Shown in pieces: positions 1-9,430 of a stretch of 43,398 nucleotides of DNA. The notes under the pieces were generated by a model. It made no database searches, was not told the DNA's origin, and saw only the letters and a list, made by a program, of their open reading frames with translations. The translations under genes and the position numbers were made by a program. How positions within the stretch are numbered: the first letter of the stretch is position 1; each line of letters starts with the position of its first letter. Source of the stretch: Bacteroidales bacterium (GTDB lineage Bacteria; Bacteroidota; Bacteroidia; Bacteroidales; F082); NCBI GenBank assembly GCA_016285355.1, contig JAEEQP010000028.1, positions 1-43,398 of the forward strand. Reading direction: 5' to 3'.

Positions 1-575
1 AAAAACCAATTATTATATTAGCTTTGTTATTAGTAAATAGCATGCTCTTTCCCCAAAACAACCATAATAACCTTACACCATGGTGCATAAAACCCTATTA
101 TGGCAAACAATACGATAAAGAACTTGATGCCAATTATCCTTGTATTGGCTTGAAGTTGAATCGTTTTTTTGCCAAGTGGATTAATGCTGGGGTTTTTGTG
201 AATGGAGGAACATACAAATACGGAATGACCTATTATGAAGATAATAATACCATTTTATTTGATGGTGAATGCCGTGACTTGTTTTGGAAATATGGTGTCG
301 ATGCCGAATTCCATCCGATTCCCTTGCTGTTCCCAAACTTTAGAATCATTGATGTTTATCTTGAGGGATACATGGGAGCGTTTTCCTATATTTCAGATTA
401 TTGGCCGAGTAAATACCTGTTCCTTTATGGCATGGGAATAGGCATGGCAGTGAATTTTTCAAAGCATTTCGGCTTGTTCTATGAATGTGATTACGACAAT
501 GTAAACACGAAATATCAAGGCAATAAAGAAAAAGCGAGGGCCATGAACCGCTTTGGACTCATTATCCGATTTTAA
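1..575 (+). CDS. Outer-membrane beta-barrel-like protein, 5' end outside the window
   Basis: The gene is open from the first base, with complete codons from position 3. The first visible residues (KPIIILALLLVNSMLF) look like the hydrophobic core of a signal peptide, so only the start codon and a few residues are missing. An internal TTG or ATG start is therefore unlikely. The rest is rich in aromatic and Gly-containing alternating strands and ends in the typical outer-membrane last strand (FGLIIRF). It probably sits in the outer membrane. The family is not recognised. The DUF4249 gene starts 1 base after its stop, so it is probably the first visible gene of that operon. Confidence 0.6.
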   Translation, partial: KPIIILALLLVNSMLFPQNNHNNLTPWCIKPYYGKQYDKELDANYPCIGLKLNRFFAKWINAGVFVNGGTYKYGMTYYEDNNTILFDGECRDLFWKYGVDAEFHPIPLLFPNFRIIDVYLEGYMGAFSYISDYWPSKYLFLYGMGIGMAVNFSKHFGLFYECDYDNVNTKYQGNKEKARAMNRFGLIIRF

Positions 576-576
576 T

Positions 577-1533
577 ATGAAAATACACTTTCTTCTTTTC
601 CTTTTCGCGGTGATAGCCCTCACTGGCTGCCGCAAGCAGGTCAGCGACTACGAGCGACCTGATTTTGACCCTCAACCTACTTTGAACGCCGTGCTTCAGG
701 AAGACCAGCCCGTGTGGGCTCAAGTCACTTGTGCTCAATGTCTTGACTCGGTGCATCCTGCTCCTTGCACCGATGCCGAAGTGCTGCTTTATGTAGATGG
801 ACATTTCGTTGAGAGACTACAACACCAAGGTGACGGCCTTTATGTCGGTGAAACCCGTGCCGAGGCCTTGCACAAATACGCCTGCAAGGTCGTCATCCCC
901 GGCTTCGACACGCTCTTTGCCCAAACCGAGATGCCGGAGAGGCCTGTGGTGACTCATGTGGAAATCATGGAAAACGCCACGGTCGACGAGGAAGGCACCG
1001 CCTGTCCAGCCATTATGATTAGCTTTGATACTAACCCGAATAAAAACCTTTACTACCAGTCGAGCCTCGATGCTGCCTTTTTCTCATATTATTACCAATA
1101 TGGCAATGTCTATAACTCCACAGGCGCCAAAGGCACCATGTACTCCTCAATCAACACCGACGACCCTGTGCTGCTTAACGAGGGTTCCGACCAACTGCTG
1201 TTCAGCAACGAGATTATCACTGACACCAACTATACCCTTAAGGTAAACGCCTCGTTCAACAGCCACAGTTATTCATCCTACGGTCAAGCAGTGGAGTACG
1301 ACTCCATTGTGCGGAAAGGCTATGTGGTGGTTTCCATGTCGGGCATTTCAGAATCGGGCTACCATTACCGCAAAAGCCAGGAAGCATATCAAGAGCCCGA
1401 TGCCTACACCAACCTCTTCCTTGGTGTCATCACACCCATCAACCTCTACAGCAATGTGGAAAACGGCCGTGGCGTGTTTGCCGCCATTGCCCCTATGACT
1501 TGCGACACCGTATTCATCCACTCCAAAATCTGA
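577..1533 (+). CDS. DUF4249-type lipoprotein
   Basis: This predicted 318-residue lipoprotein has the signal MKIHFLLFLFAVIALTGC, with LTGC as lipobox, so ATG 577 is preferred over an upstream in-frame TTG. The body resembles the DUF4249 family of Bacteroidota: an N-terminal beta-rich half and a C-terminal region with a NVENGRGVF segment before the end. DUF4249 proteins are usually encoded beside a TonB-dependent receptor and are thought to be its accessory lipoprotein. Here the receptor starts 6 bases downstream, which fits. The substrate is unknown. Cysteine pairs near residues 48-65 (CAQC and a following C) might form disulfides or bind a metal; this is inference only. Confidence 0.75.
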   Translation: MKIHFLLFLFAVIALTGCRKQVSDYERPDFDPQPTLNAVLQEDQPVWAQVTCAQCLDSVHPAPCTDAEVLLYVDGHFVERLQHQGDGLYVGETRAEALHKYACKVVIPGFDTLFAQTEMPERPVVTHVEIMENATVDEEGTACPAIMISFDTNPNKNLYYQSSLDAAFFSYYYQYGNVYNSTGAKGTMYSSINTDDPVLLNEGSDQLLFSNEIITDTNYTLKVNASFNSHSYSSYGQAVEYDSIVRKGYVVVSMSGISESGYHYRKSQEAYQEPDAYTNLFLGVITPINLYSNVENGRGVFAAIAPMTCDTVFIHSKI

Positions 1534-1539
1534 CGCGCC

Positions 1540-3882
1540 ATGAAAAGATTGCTTTTGATGATATGCCTCATGGCATCTCTCTTTGTCCAAGCCCAACAAA
1601 CACATATTTCCGGTTTCGTTAGCGACGCCAATGACGGCGAACGCATCATCGGGGCCAATGTCTTTCTGCAAGACCTCACCAAAGGCGTGGCCACCGACCA
1701 AAAAGGGTATTTCAACCTCGCTGTGGAACTGCCTGCCACGCTATGCATCTCGTGCATTGGCTATGAAGAGACCTGCCTCAAAGTGGACCATACAGACCAG
1801 CCTTTGCAAATCCGTTTGAAACCTTTGACCGAAACCTTGCAATCCGTGGAAATCAGTGCCACCCGCATCGAGCGAAAAACTAACTTCAACACCTTGACCC
1901 TTACGGCAAAAAGCATCGACCAAATCCCTACTTTGGGCAGTCGCCCTGACATCATCAAAGCAGCGCAACAGTTGCCTGGCATCGAAGCAGCCACCGAGGC
2001 TTCCAGCTTGATGATCGTGCGCGGTGGCAACCCTGGAGAGAACCTTTATATGCTTGACAATGTGCCGCTCATCTATGTCAACCACTTGGGCGGCTTCATG
2101 TCGGTGTTCAACTCCGAGATGATCAACACGATGGACATCTACAAAGGCGGTTTTCCTGCCCGCTATGGCGGCAAGCTGTCTTCCATCGTCGACCTCACCA
2201 CAAAGAAAGGCGACCCCACCAAGTTGAAAGGCTCGCTCAGCGCAGGCCTCACCGACTTGGCCTTTGCCGTGGAAGGTCCAGGCGGACTGAAAAACTCCAG
2301 CTTCATCGTCACAGGCCGCAAGACCCTCACTGAAGCACTGCTTTACATTGCCAGCCAAATCAGTAAAGAACAAGGCGGACAAGACTACAACATCATCTAT
2401 GGTTTTCACGACATCAATGCCAAATACACCTGGGCTCCCGATGCAAAAAACAGTTTCTCCTTCAACCTCTACGAGGGTGACGACTACATGCGCGTCTGGA
2501 AAAACAAAAGGGAAAACGGCGGCATCGAGCGGAACAGCATCGGCAATGTCTGGGGCAATCTGCTCGTGTCGGGCCAATGGAACAGTGCGCTGAGTTCAAG
2601 GCTATTTATGGCCAACACCCTGTCGTTCACGCAATACCGTTTGAAGAACAACATGAAGGCTTACCTTCGAAACGCCGTTGACACGACTGATTTCTTCGTC
2701 AAGACCTCATCGCGCGTCAGCGATGTTTCGCTCCGCTCTGATTGGAAGCTCTTTGTCGGCAATGCGTACACCTTGGAATATGGCCTGCAAAGCTCCTATC
2801 TCAACTACCGTCCCAACCACTTCACCAGCAGCTTCTCGGAGACTAATCTGCCCGACATTTCAAGTGTGTTCGACAACTCGCTATATTTGGACAACAAGCT
2901 GAAATTCGGCAGCTGGTTCAACGGCTCCATCGGATTGAGGGTGAATAGCTTCTTAAACAATGGCTACCATCACTTCGCTTGGGAGCCAAGGCTGAATCTC
3001 AATTTCAACATCGGGCAGAGCACCATCAACCTGACCGCCATGCGCGTCACGCAGAACGCCCACTTGATGATGACACCTGGCTCCATCATGAACAACGAGG
3101 TGTGGATTCCCGCCGATGCGCGAATAAAACCTGCCACCTCCGACCAAGCCTCTGTCGGTTGGCAGCGCGGTTTTTGGCAAGACCATGTCAGTGTGGAAAT
3201 CGACGCCTACTACAAATTACTCCGCGACTTGGCCACCTACCGCGAGGGCTACAGCACCCTCCTCGGCGACTCCGACTGGCGCAGCAAAGTGGAAGCTGGC
3301 GGCAAGGGCAAGTCGTATGGCGTTGAGATGATGACCCGCTTCAACTTCAACCGCTTGGATGGCTACGTGGGCTACACGTACTCGCACACCACGCGCCAAT
3401 TTGACCATATCAACAACGGCAAGGAGTATGTGTTTGAGTACGACCGTCCGCATTCCATCAATATCAACGTGAACTATCAGCTTACGGAGCGTTGGTCACT
3501 AAGCGCCTTGTGGACTTACCAAACCGGATTGCCTTTCACGCCTGTCATCGGAGTGCAAAACACTCCTGTGATTTCTCCTGAAGGCGATGTGTATTTCGAG
3601 CAGACCAACATCTACGGTGAGCGCAACAGCGACAGGATGAAAGACTACCATCGCCTCGACTTGGCCGCCAAGTTCAAGACCAAGAACGAGAAAGGCCGCA
3701 AAGCCGAATGGACGTTCTCTATCTACAACGTGTATTGCCGACAGAATCCGTACTATTACTACTACGGTGACAAGAAAGGTGATCCATTGTATTGGAACCA
3801 ATACCCCGAGGAGCCTACAACGCTTTGGCAGCGGAGTTTCTTTCCCATCATTCCGTCGTTCTCGTATAAGGTGTGGTTTTAA
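1540..3882 (+). CDS. TonB-dependent outer-membrane receptor with carboxypeptidase-like N-terminal domain
   Basis: The 780-residue protein has a signal peptide ending in VQAQ, a CarboxypepD_reg-like domain (about 22-105, ISGFVSDANDGERIIGANV), a plug domain (about 110-220, with MIVRGGNPGENLYMLDNVPL) and a large beta-barrel ending in SYKVWF. TonB-dependent receptors import large or scarce ligands across the outer membrane using TonB energy. Pairing with a DUF4249 lipoprotein rather than a SusD protein argues against a classic glycan-uptake locus. The ligand cannot be told from sequence. The gene probably belongs to one operon with the two genes upstream. Confidence 0.88.
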   Translation: MKRLLLMICLMASLFVQAQQTHISGFVSDANDGERIIGANVFLQDLTKGVATDQKGYFNLAVELPATLCISCIGYEETCLKVDHTDQPLQIRLKPLTETLQSVEISATRIERKTNFNTLTLTAKSIDQIPTLGSRPDIIKAAQQLPGIEAATEASSLMIVRGGNPGENLYMLDNVPLIYVNHLGGFMSVFNSEMINTMDIYKGGFPARYGGKLSSIVDLTTKKGDPTKLKGSLSAGLTDLAFAVEGPGGLKNSSFIVTGRKTLTEALLYIASQISKEQGGQDYNIIYGFHDINAKYTWAPDAKNSFSFNLYEGDDYMRVWKNKRENGGIERNSIGNVWGNLLVSGQWNSALSSRLFMANTLSFTQYRLKNNMKAYLRNAVDTTDFFVKTSSRVSDVSLRSDWKLFVGNAYTLEYGLQSSYLNYRPNHFTSSFSETNLPDISSVFDNSLYLDNKLKFGSWFNGSIGLRVNSFLNNGYHHFAWEPRLNLNFNIGQSTINLTAMRVTQNAHLMMTPGSIMNNEVWIPADARIKPATSDQASVGWQRGFWQDHVSVEIDAYYKLLRDLATYREGYSTLLGDSDWRSKVEAGGKGKSYGVEMMTRFNFNRLDGYVGYTYSHTTRQFDHINNGKEYVFEYDRPHSININVNYQLTERWSLSALWTYQTGLPFTPVIGVQNTPVISPEGDVYFEQTNIYGERNSDRMKDYHRLDLAAKFKTKNEKGRKAEWTFSIYNVYCRQNPYYYYYGDKKGDPLYWNQYPEEPTTLWQRSFFPIIPSFSYKVWF

Positions 3883-4034
3883 TTCCTTTTTTCCATCCAA
3901 TCCGCAAGATTATTTTTTTTGTTTTGCTTGATTTTTAATTACTTACAAAATTCACTTTCCTTTTTTTGCTGTAAATTAAATTCAGATAAAATCAAAACAA
4001 TATAACTATCTGATTATCAATTATAACAATCTTG

Positions 4035-4077
4035 TTTTTGGCGCAATCTCATATTTTTTGCCAGATTGCGCCAAAAA
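4035..4077. repeat. 15-bp perfect inverted repeat, GGCGCAATCT core
   Basis: The arm TTTTTGGCGCAATCT (4035-4049) is matched exactly by its reverse complement at 4063-4077 around a 13-base loop. The core GGCGCAATCT recurs at 4093-4102. It lies 150 bases after the receptor stop. It could be a terminator-like hairpin for the receptor operon, or an operator for the M23 gene. Confidence 0.6.
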
Positions 4078-4163
4078 TTCATACACTTTTCTGGCGCAAT
4101 CTCGGATTTATCGTCCCAACAAAGTCATTCTTCAAAATAATCCGCATATCCAGCAATAAATTC

Positions 4164-4171
4164 TATTTTTG
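4164..4171 (+). promoter_or_regulatory. -7 box for the M23 peptidase gene
   Basis: TATTTTTG is a perfect TAnnTTTG match 35 bases before ATG 4207. No convincing -33 TTG lies at the usual distance. Confidence 0.45.
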
Positions 4172-4206
4172 CAAGTTATTAATACCTTATAGATAGAATT
4201 GCAAAA

Positions 4207-5139
4207 ATGTCAGAAATAAAAGATAAAAAGCCCAAGAAGCCGCGTCTCCGCTTTGTTTCCCTGAAAAAACTGAACCGCAAGTACGACTTCCTTATGTCGC
4301 ACGACGAGACAGGTCGCTCCATGCTCAACTTCAGGTTGAATCTTCTTAATCTGGTGCTCGTCATCATCGGCATGGCTTTATTGCTCATCATTATCACGAC
4401 TTTCATCATTGCTTTCACGCCCTTGCGCGAATATATTCCAGGCTATTCTGATGCCAGCCTCGACCGTGAGGTGTACGAACTCAGCCTCCGTACCGATTCG
4501 CTCAGCCGCGAGATGCAGAAAAAGGACATTTATTTCCAAAACCTGAAGAAAATTGTGGAAGGCTATGACTTTGCCTCCGACAGTGCTTTGGCTTCGGTGA
4601 ACATCTATGAGCCGCTGCCTGCTGGCGTTACCGATACGATAACCTTGAGGAAATCGGTGCAGGACAGTATCTTGCGTGCCGAATACGAAGCCCAAAACCA
4701 GTATGACCTTTTGGGTAAAGATTATCTCAGCACCACCAAACCGAGCTCTTTAGTAAAGAATTTCTATGTACCGCTCACGGGCAAGGTGATTAATGCTTTC
4801 AATGCTGACAAGGGTCATTTTGGCGTGGACATCGCTTCCGAGGGCGATAAGATTATCAATGCCACTTTGGAAGGTACCGTGGTCTTTGCCAATTGGAGCA
4901 TCGACAATGGCTATTGCATAGGCATCCAGCATGAGGATAGCTATTTTTCTGTCTACAAGCACAATGCAACGTTGCTGAAGAAGGAAGGCGAGTATGTCAA
5001 GGCAGGGGAGGCTATCGCCATTTTGGGCAAGTCGGGCGAAACGGAGACATTTGAGCATCTTCATTTTGAGCTGTGGCACAATGGCATTGCACTCGATCCT
5101 GTGGAATATATGACCATTATTAATCCTTCCGAAAACTAA
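4207..5139 (+). CDS. Membrane-anchored M23 family metallopeptidase
   Basis: This 310-residue protein has a basic cytoplasmic N-terminus, one membrane segment (about 47-70), a helical, probably coiled-coil stretch (about 82-118) and a C-terminal M23 (LytM-like) domain (about 185-300). Zinc-ligand candidates are H204 and D208 (HFGVD) and the HxH pair H284/H286 (HLHFELW). H252 (YKHN) fits the additional conserved His. With all ligands present it could be an active peptidoglycan endopeptidase anchored in the inner membrane and facing the periplasm. It has its own -7 box and is followed after 50 bases by rseP, which has a similar promoter. Confidence 0.82.
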   Translation: MSEIKDKKPKKPRLRFVSLKKLNRKYDFLMSHDETGRSMLNFRLNLLNLVLVIIGMALLLIIITTFIIAFTPLREYIPGYSDASLDREVYELSLRTDSLSREMQKKDIYFQNLKKIVEGYDFASDSALASVNIYEPLPAGVTDTITLRKSVQDSILRAEYEAQNQYDLLGKDYLSTTKPSSLVKNFYVPLTGKVINAFNADKGHFGVDIASEGDKIINATLEGTVVFANWSIDNGYCIGIQHEDSYFSVYKHNATLLKKEGEYVKAGEAIAILGKSGETETFEHLHFELWHNGIALDPVEYMTIINPSEN

Positions 5140-5146
5140 AATTCAT

Positions 5147-5154
5147 TATTTTTG
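5147..5154 (+). promoter_or_regulatory. -7 box for rseP
   Basis: TATTTTTG matches TAnnTTTG exactly and lies 35 bases before ATG 5190, the same spacing as in the preceding gene. No clear -33 element is seen. Confidence 0.45.
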
Positions 5155-5189
5155 CAAACTTTTTCATTTATCTCTAATCATTATCAATC

Positions 5190-6665
5190 ATGACCATATT
5201 AATAAAGGTATTACAGTTTTTCCTTTCCCTCTCCATCCTGATTTTCGTCCACGAGTTGGGTCATTTCCTTGCCGCCAAGGCCTTCAAGACCCGCGTTGAG
5301 AAGTTCTACCTCTTCTTTGACTGGGGTTTCTCACTTTTTCGTTGCAAAAAGGTGAATGGCCAATGGCACTTCAAGTTCTTCTCGAAGAATGTGCCTGAGA
5401 AATACACTGTCACTGAATACAGGGACGCGGCAGGAAAGAAACAGAAAAACTATGATCCCATCGACCTCAACACTTTGCCTGAGGACGATTGGCGTCGTAG
5501 CGACGAGACGGAATATGGCATTGGCTGGTTCCCGCTCGGTGGTTACAACAAGATTGCAGGTATGATTGACGAGTCGATGGACAAGTCGCAGATGCAGCAA
5601 CCACCAAAAGAATGGGAATTCCGTTCCAAGCCTGCTTGGCAACGCTTCATCATCATGGTGGCTGGTGTGTTTATGAATGTGGTGTTGGCTGTCACTATTT
5701 ATATCGGACTGCTCACCAAGGAAGGCGAACAGTATCTGCCTACTGCCGAGGTCAATAAATACGGTATTTCGGTTGATAGCTTAGGTTATGAGCTTGGCCT
5801 TCGCGACGGCGACAAAATTTTGGCCGTTGATGGGGAATATGTTGAGAACTTCCAACAGATTCCCATGCAGATTATTCTCGACAAGGCTAAGACCATCGAA
5901 GTGGAACGCAATGGTAAGGACACCGTCATTAATCTTCCCGAGGATGCCGTGACCAAGTTGCTCAGCTCGCAGGATGCCAGCTTCATCTCATTCCGTGTGC
6001 CTTTCATGGTTGCCGATGTAATCGATAATAGCGCGGCTCAGGAGGGCGGTTTGGAGGTTGGCGACATCATCATTGGCATTAATGATGTTGAAACACCTTA
6101 TTACCAAGACTTTGTAAAGAACATCAAGCAGTATAAGAACCAAGACATCACAATTAAGGTGGTCCGCGATTTCGACACCCTTGCCTTGGACATGCATCTG
6201 CCTGAGGAAGGGGTGATTGGTGCTTATCTTGCTCCCATCTCCACCTGTTTTGAGTTTGAGACCAAGGAATACACCTTCGTCCAAGCCATTCCGGCAGGTT
6301 TCTCCAAGACTTTCACCGAGTTAAACGATTATTGGAAGCAAGTCAAGCTGATTTTCAATCCGAAGACCAAGGCTTACGAAAGTGTGGGTGGCTTCATCTC
6401 CATCGGCAAGATTTTCCCCGACACGTGGATTTGGAGTCTCTTCTGGCGCATGACGGCCTTCCTCTCCATTGCCCTTGCCGTGATGAACATTCTGCCCATT
6501 CCGGCGTTGGACGGTGGTCACATCCTCTTCCTGCTCTTTGAAATCATTACGCGCCGCAAGCCTTCCGACAAGTTTATGGAGGTGGCCGAAACTGTCGGAT
6601 TAATCATCGTGTTGGGATTGGTCATCTTGGCCAACGGCAATGATATTATTAGACTATTTAGGTAA
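5190..6665 (+). CDS. rseP: RIP metalloprotease RseP (site-2 protease)
   Basis: This 491-residue polytopic protease cleaves transmembrane substrates such as anti-sigma factors within the inner membrane. The zinc site HELGH is at residues 21-25 inside the first membrane segment. The second catalytic motif (NILPIPALDGGH) lies near the C-terminus between further membrane helices. PDZ-like segments occupy about 180-250 and 265-345. It is somewhat longer than E. coli RseP, mainly from an insertion between the first membrane segment and FPLGGYNKIAG. It could act on the anti-sigma-like protein at 40116-41951, but this is only inference. Confidence 0.93.
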   Translation: MTILIKVLQFFLSLSILIFVHELGHFLAAKAFKTRVEKFYLFFDWGFSLFRCKKVNGQWHFKFFSKNVPEKYTVTEYRDAAGKKQKNYDPIDLNTLPEDDWRRSDETEYGIGWFPLGGYNKIAGMIDESMDKSQMQQPPKEWEFRSKPAWQRFIIMVAGVFMNVVLAVTIYIGLLTKEGEQYLPTAEVNKYGISVDSLGYELGLRDGDKILAVDGEYVENFQQIPMQIILDKAKTIEVERNGKDTVINLPEDAVTKLLSSQDASFISFRVPFMVADVIDNSAAQEGGLEVGDIIIGINDVETPYYQDFVKNIKQYKNQDITIKVVRDFDTLALDMHLPEEGVIGAYLAPISTCFEFETKEYTFVQAIPAGFSKTFTELNDYWKQVKLIFNPKTKAYESVGGFISIGKIFPDTWIWSLFWRMTAFLSIALAVMNILPIPALDGGHILFLLFEIITRRKPSDKFMEVAETVGLIIVLGLVILANGNDIIRLFR

Positions 6666-6719
6666 AACATAATTAGATAATTGAATATTAGTGAGTTGTA
6701 AGGTTTTCGGAAAAATTAA

Positions 6720-6752
6720 TTTGTAGGGGTAAATACTATTTTCGTATTTTAG
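6720..6752 (+). promoter_or_regulatory. Candidate promoter of the porP gene
   Basis: TTTG (6720-6723), then 21 bases, then TATTTTAG (6745-6752), one mismatch from TAnnTTTG. Transcription would start about 15 bases before ATG 6773. Confidence 0.35.
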
Positions 6753-6772
6753 CGGTTTCAATTCTGGCAAAA

Positions 6773-7750
6773 ATGTTGAATTTGAAGAAAAGAATCATCC
6801 ATATCGTCCTGTTATTGGTGATGTTGCTGTCGGCGACGGTAGCAGTCAAGGCACAACAGGTGCCCATCTTCACCAACTACACCAATTCGTATGCCTACGC
6901 CAATGCTGGTTTTGCCGGAATGAGCGAAGGCATTAATTTGTTGGGACTGTATCGTCAGCAATGGGCAGGCTTTGTCGACAACGACGGCAACGAAATCGCA
7001 CCTCAGACTTTCCTCCTGACAGGTGATATGCCCTTCAGAAAGTTGCACGGCGGCCTTGAGTTTTCCATCATGCAGGACAAGTTGGGCTTCGAGAACAATG
7101 TCAATGTGGGCATAGGCTATTCCTACCATCTTGATTTGGGCGGCTCCGTTTTGGGCATTGGCGTGGCAGGCACCCTGCTGAACCGTTCGCTCGATTTCAC
7201 GAAGTTGAAGCCCAACAGCGAATTGGATCCGCTCTTGCAGGGTTTGGGCGAGGAAAGTGCGATGTTGTTCGATTTCAACGTGGGTCTGTTTTGGCAAGTC
7301 CCCGAATCATTTTATATAGGTGTCTCCGTCGTCAATGTGCTGGAAAGCATGAGTCAGGCTCTGAATGACAATGCGGAGAGCAGTGCAAGTTTCACCACGG
7401 ACAGAACATTTTATCTGTTGGCAGGCTATCCTTTCCAGTTTGAGGATATGCCTTCTTTCACTTTTGTTCCTTCGGTGAGTGTCATGAGCGATTTGGCCTC
7501 CACCCAGCTCAATGCCAGTGCAAGGGTGGTGTTTAGGAATGCATTTTCCTTGGGCGTCAATTACCGTCCGCAGGAGTCCGTGGGTTTGATGGCGGGCGTG
7601 ACGATAAAGGATTTCACGATTGTCTATTCATATGATATTAATACGATGGGTTTGGGCGTGCCGGGTTCCCACGAAATAGGTCTGAGCTATTGTTTCAAGC
7701 TTGACCTCGACCGTAACCCGAGAGATTACAGAAGTGTGAGGTATTTATAG
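6773..7750 (+). CDS. porP: Type IX secretion system membrane protein, PorP/SprF family
   Basis: The 325-residue protein has a signal peptide ending VKAQQ and the opening typical of PorP/SprF proteins (QVPIFTNYTNSYAYANAGFAGM, shown only in part: YTNSYAYANAGFAG). A barrel with repeated Gly/aromatic strands follows, including YRPQESVGLMAGV. PorP/SprF proteins sit in the outer membrane and associate with the type IX secretion and gliding machinery. Its position directly upstream of gldKLMN matches the porP-porK-porL-porM-porN order known from Porphyromonas gingivalis. It ends about 200 bases before gldK. Confidence 0.88.
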   Translation: MLNLKKRIIHIVLLLVMLLSATVAVKAQQVPIFTNYTNSYAYANAGFAGMSEGINLLGLYRQQWAGFVDNDGNEIAPQTFLLTGDMPFRKLHGGLEFSIMQDKLGFENNVNVGIGYSYHLDLGGSVLGIGVAGTLLNRSLDFTKLKPNSELDPLLQGLGEESAMLFDFNVGLFWQVPESFYIGVSVVNVLESMSQALNDNAESSASFTTDRTFYLLAGYPFQFEDMPSFTFVPSVSVMSDLASTQLNASARVVFRNAFSLGVNYRPQESVGLMAGVTIKDFTIVYSYDINTMGLGVPGSHEIGLSYCFKLDLDRNPRDYRSVRYL

Positions 7751-7856
7751 CGTTTTAAAGGGAAATGAAGTCGGTTCAAGAGTGATAGGATTAGGATTCA
7801 AACTCAAAAAAAGTAAAAAAGTTCAAAAAAATCTGAGACCCAAACATAATATTTTC

Positions 7857-7864
7857 TAATTTTG
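7857..7864 (+). promoter_or_regulatory. -7 box upstream of gldK
   Basis: TAATTTTG matches TAnnTTTG and would start transcription roughly 85 bases before ATG 7955. There is no good -33 element, so gldK may also be read through from porP. Confidence 0.35.
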
Positions 7865-7954
7865 GCGGTTTTTAAGAGTAAACTGTCGTCAGAAAGTGTC
7901 AGTTCAATTGAAAGAAAAAAAGTAAAAAATAGTAATTATATCATTGTTACGAAG

Positions 7955-9364
7955 ATGAAAAAACTACTGTTCATGTTTTCTGTCGCGTTGTTGTTCACAG
8001 CTTGCGGCAATTCAAATCAAGGCGAATTGGTTGGGGTGAGAAAGTCCAATAAGACTTTTAACCAGCCTGACCCCTACGGAATGGTGTTCGTTCCGCAAGG
8101 AAGTTTTACCATGGGTGTTGGTGGTGAAGACATTACTGGCTCCTATCTCACTGAACCTAAGACGGTTTCAGTATCGTCATTCTTTATGGATGAGACCGAA
8201 ATCACCAACAACGAGTATCGCCAATTCGTGTATTGGGTCAGAGACTCCATCGCAAGAAGAATACTTGCAGACCAGTTCCCGGACAGGTATGCCATCACTG
8301 AGAGCAAGACAGGTGAGGTGTACGACCCACCGAGGCTGAACTGGAAGGAAAAATTAGATTGGAACAGCAAGGAACAAGATGTGCGTGAAGCACTTGAGCC
8401 TATGTATCTTCCTGAGCATGAAAGATATTTCCGCCGCAAGGAAATCGACGCAAGAAAATTGTATTATTCCTATTATTGGTTTGATATGGTGGCCGCCGCA
8501 AAGAAAGACTTTGCCGACGACAAGCTTGTGGAGAACGATCACTCTATTGGTGAGGCGGATGCAGGCATTAATGTCGACCGCAAAGGTGCATGGTCGAACC
8601 GTAAGCAAGGCTACAGCGACCGTTCGGTGTATGCCCGCGCTGAGGTTATTAATGTGTATCCCGACACCTTGTGCTGGATTCATGACTACAGCTATTCGTT
8701 CAACGACCCGATGACGGAAAGGTATTTCTGGCATCCGGCATACGACAACTATCCGGTAGTGGGTGTCACTTGGCAGCAGGCTCGCGCTTTCTGTGTGTGG
8801 CGTACCGAATTGCTCAATGCCTATCTCCGTTCAAGAAAGGATGTTGATGTCTCCGAGTTCCGTCTTCCCACCGAGACTGAATGGGAATGGGCTGCACGTG
8901 GCGGCAAGATGTTGAATCCTTATCCGTGGGGCGGTCCTAACGCCAGCAACGCCAAGGGTTGCTTCATGGCCAACTTCAAACCCAGAAGAGGCAACTACCT
9001 TGCCGACGGTGGTTTGCGTACCCTCGTGGTGGGCTGCTATCCTCCCAATGGCTGGGGCCTTTACGACATGGCCGGCAATGTGGCCGAATGGACCAACACA
9101 GCCTATGATCCCAATGCCTACAACTTCAGCTGGGACATGAATCCCAACTATACTTATAACGCCAAAGCCGATGACCCGCCGGTCATGAAGCGTAAAGTCG
9201 TCCGTGGCGGTTCATGGAAGGATGTCTCCTATTATCTGCAAGTCTCCACCCGTGACTATCAGTATCAGGATTCAGCCAACTGCTACACTGGCTTCCGTTG
9301 CATCCAGCCTTACTTAGGCCGCAACAAGGGCGACAACCCGAGAATGTCGAGGGTGTACAGATAA
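7955..9364 (+). CDS. gldK: Type IX secretion lipoprotein GldK/PorK
   Basis: The lipoprotein signal MKKLLFMFSVALLFTAC (C17) sets the start at ATG 7955, giving 469 residues. An upstream in-frame TTG at 7862 overlaps the -7 box and is rejected. The body has the FGE-sulfatase fold typical of GldK: MVFVPQGSFTMG, FMDETEITNNEYRQF, RLPTETEWEWAARGG and a final VRGGSWKD...GFRC. GldK and GldN form rings under the outer membrane that belong to the type IX translocon. The long insertion after residue 110 is usual for GldK compared with plain FGE-domain enzymes. gldL follows after 66 bases. Confidence 0.93.
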   Translation: MKKLLFMFSVALLFTACGNSNQGELVGVRKSNKTFNQPDPYGMVFVPQGSFTMGVGGEDITGSYLTEPKTVSVSSFFMDETEITNNEYRQFVYWVRDSIARRILADQFPDRYAITESKTGEVYDPPRLNWKEKLDWNSKEQDVREALEPMYLPEHERYFRRKEIDARKLYYSYYWFDMVAAAKKDFADDKLVENDHSIGEADAGINVDRKGAWSNRKQGYSDRSVYARAEVINVYPDTLCWIHDYSYSFNDPMTERYFWHPAYDNYPVVGVTWQQARAFCVWRTELLNAYLRSRKDVDVSEFRLPTETEWEWAARGGKMLNPYPWGGPNASNAKGCFMANFKPRRGNYLADGGLRTLVVGCYPPNGWGLYDMAGNVAEWTNTAYDPNAYNFSWDMNPNYTYNAKADDPPVMKRKVVRGGSWKDVSYYLQVSTRDYQYQDSANCYTGFRCIQPYLGRNKGDNPRMSRVYR

Positions 9365-9430
9365 AAACAAAGAAATCAACAAAACAAATTAAAAAATAAC
9401 AAAATTACAATCTTTTAAATTACAATTGTC

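Larger units (their letters stand above)
3883..4206. other. 324-base AT-rich intergenic region with a repeated GGCGCAATCT motif
   Basis: No gene is visible here. The region holds a 15-bp perfect inverted repeat (4035-4077), a third copy of its core (4093-4102) and a -7-like box (4164-4171) before the next gene. The rest is AT-rich without clear structure. Confidence 0.6.

Noticed and set aside
1741..2577. 278-residue minus-strand open frame within the TonB-dependent receptor
   Set aside because: It is a shadow of the receptor gene, which has clear domains on the plus strand.
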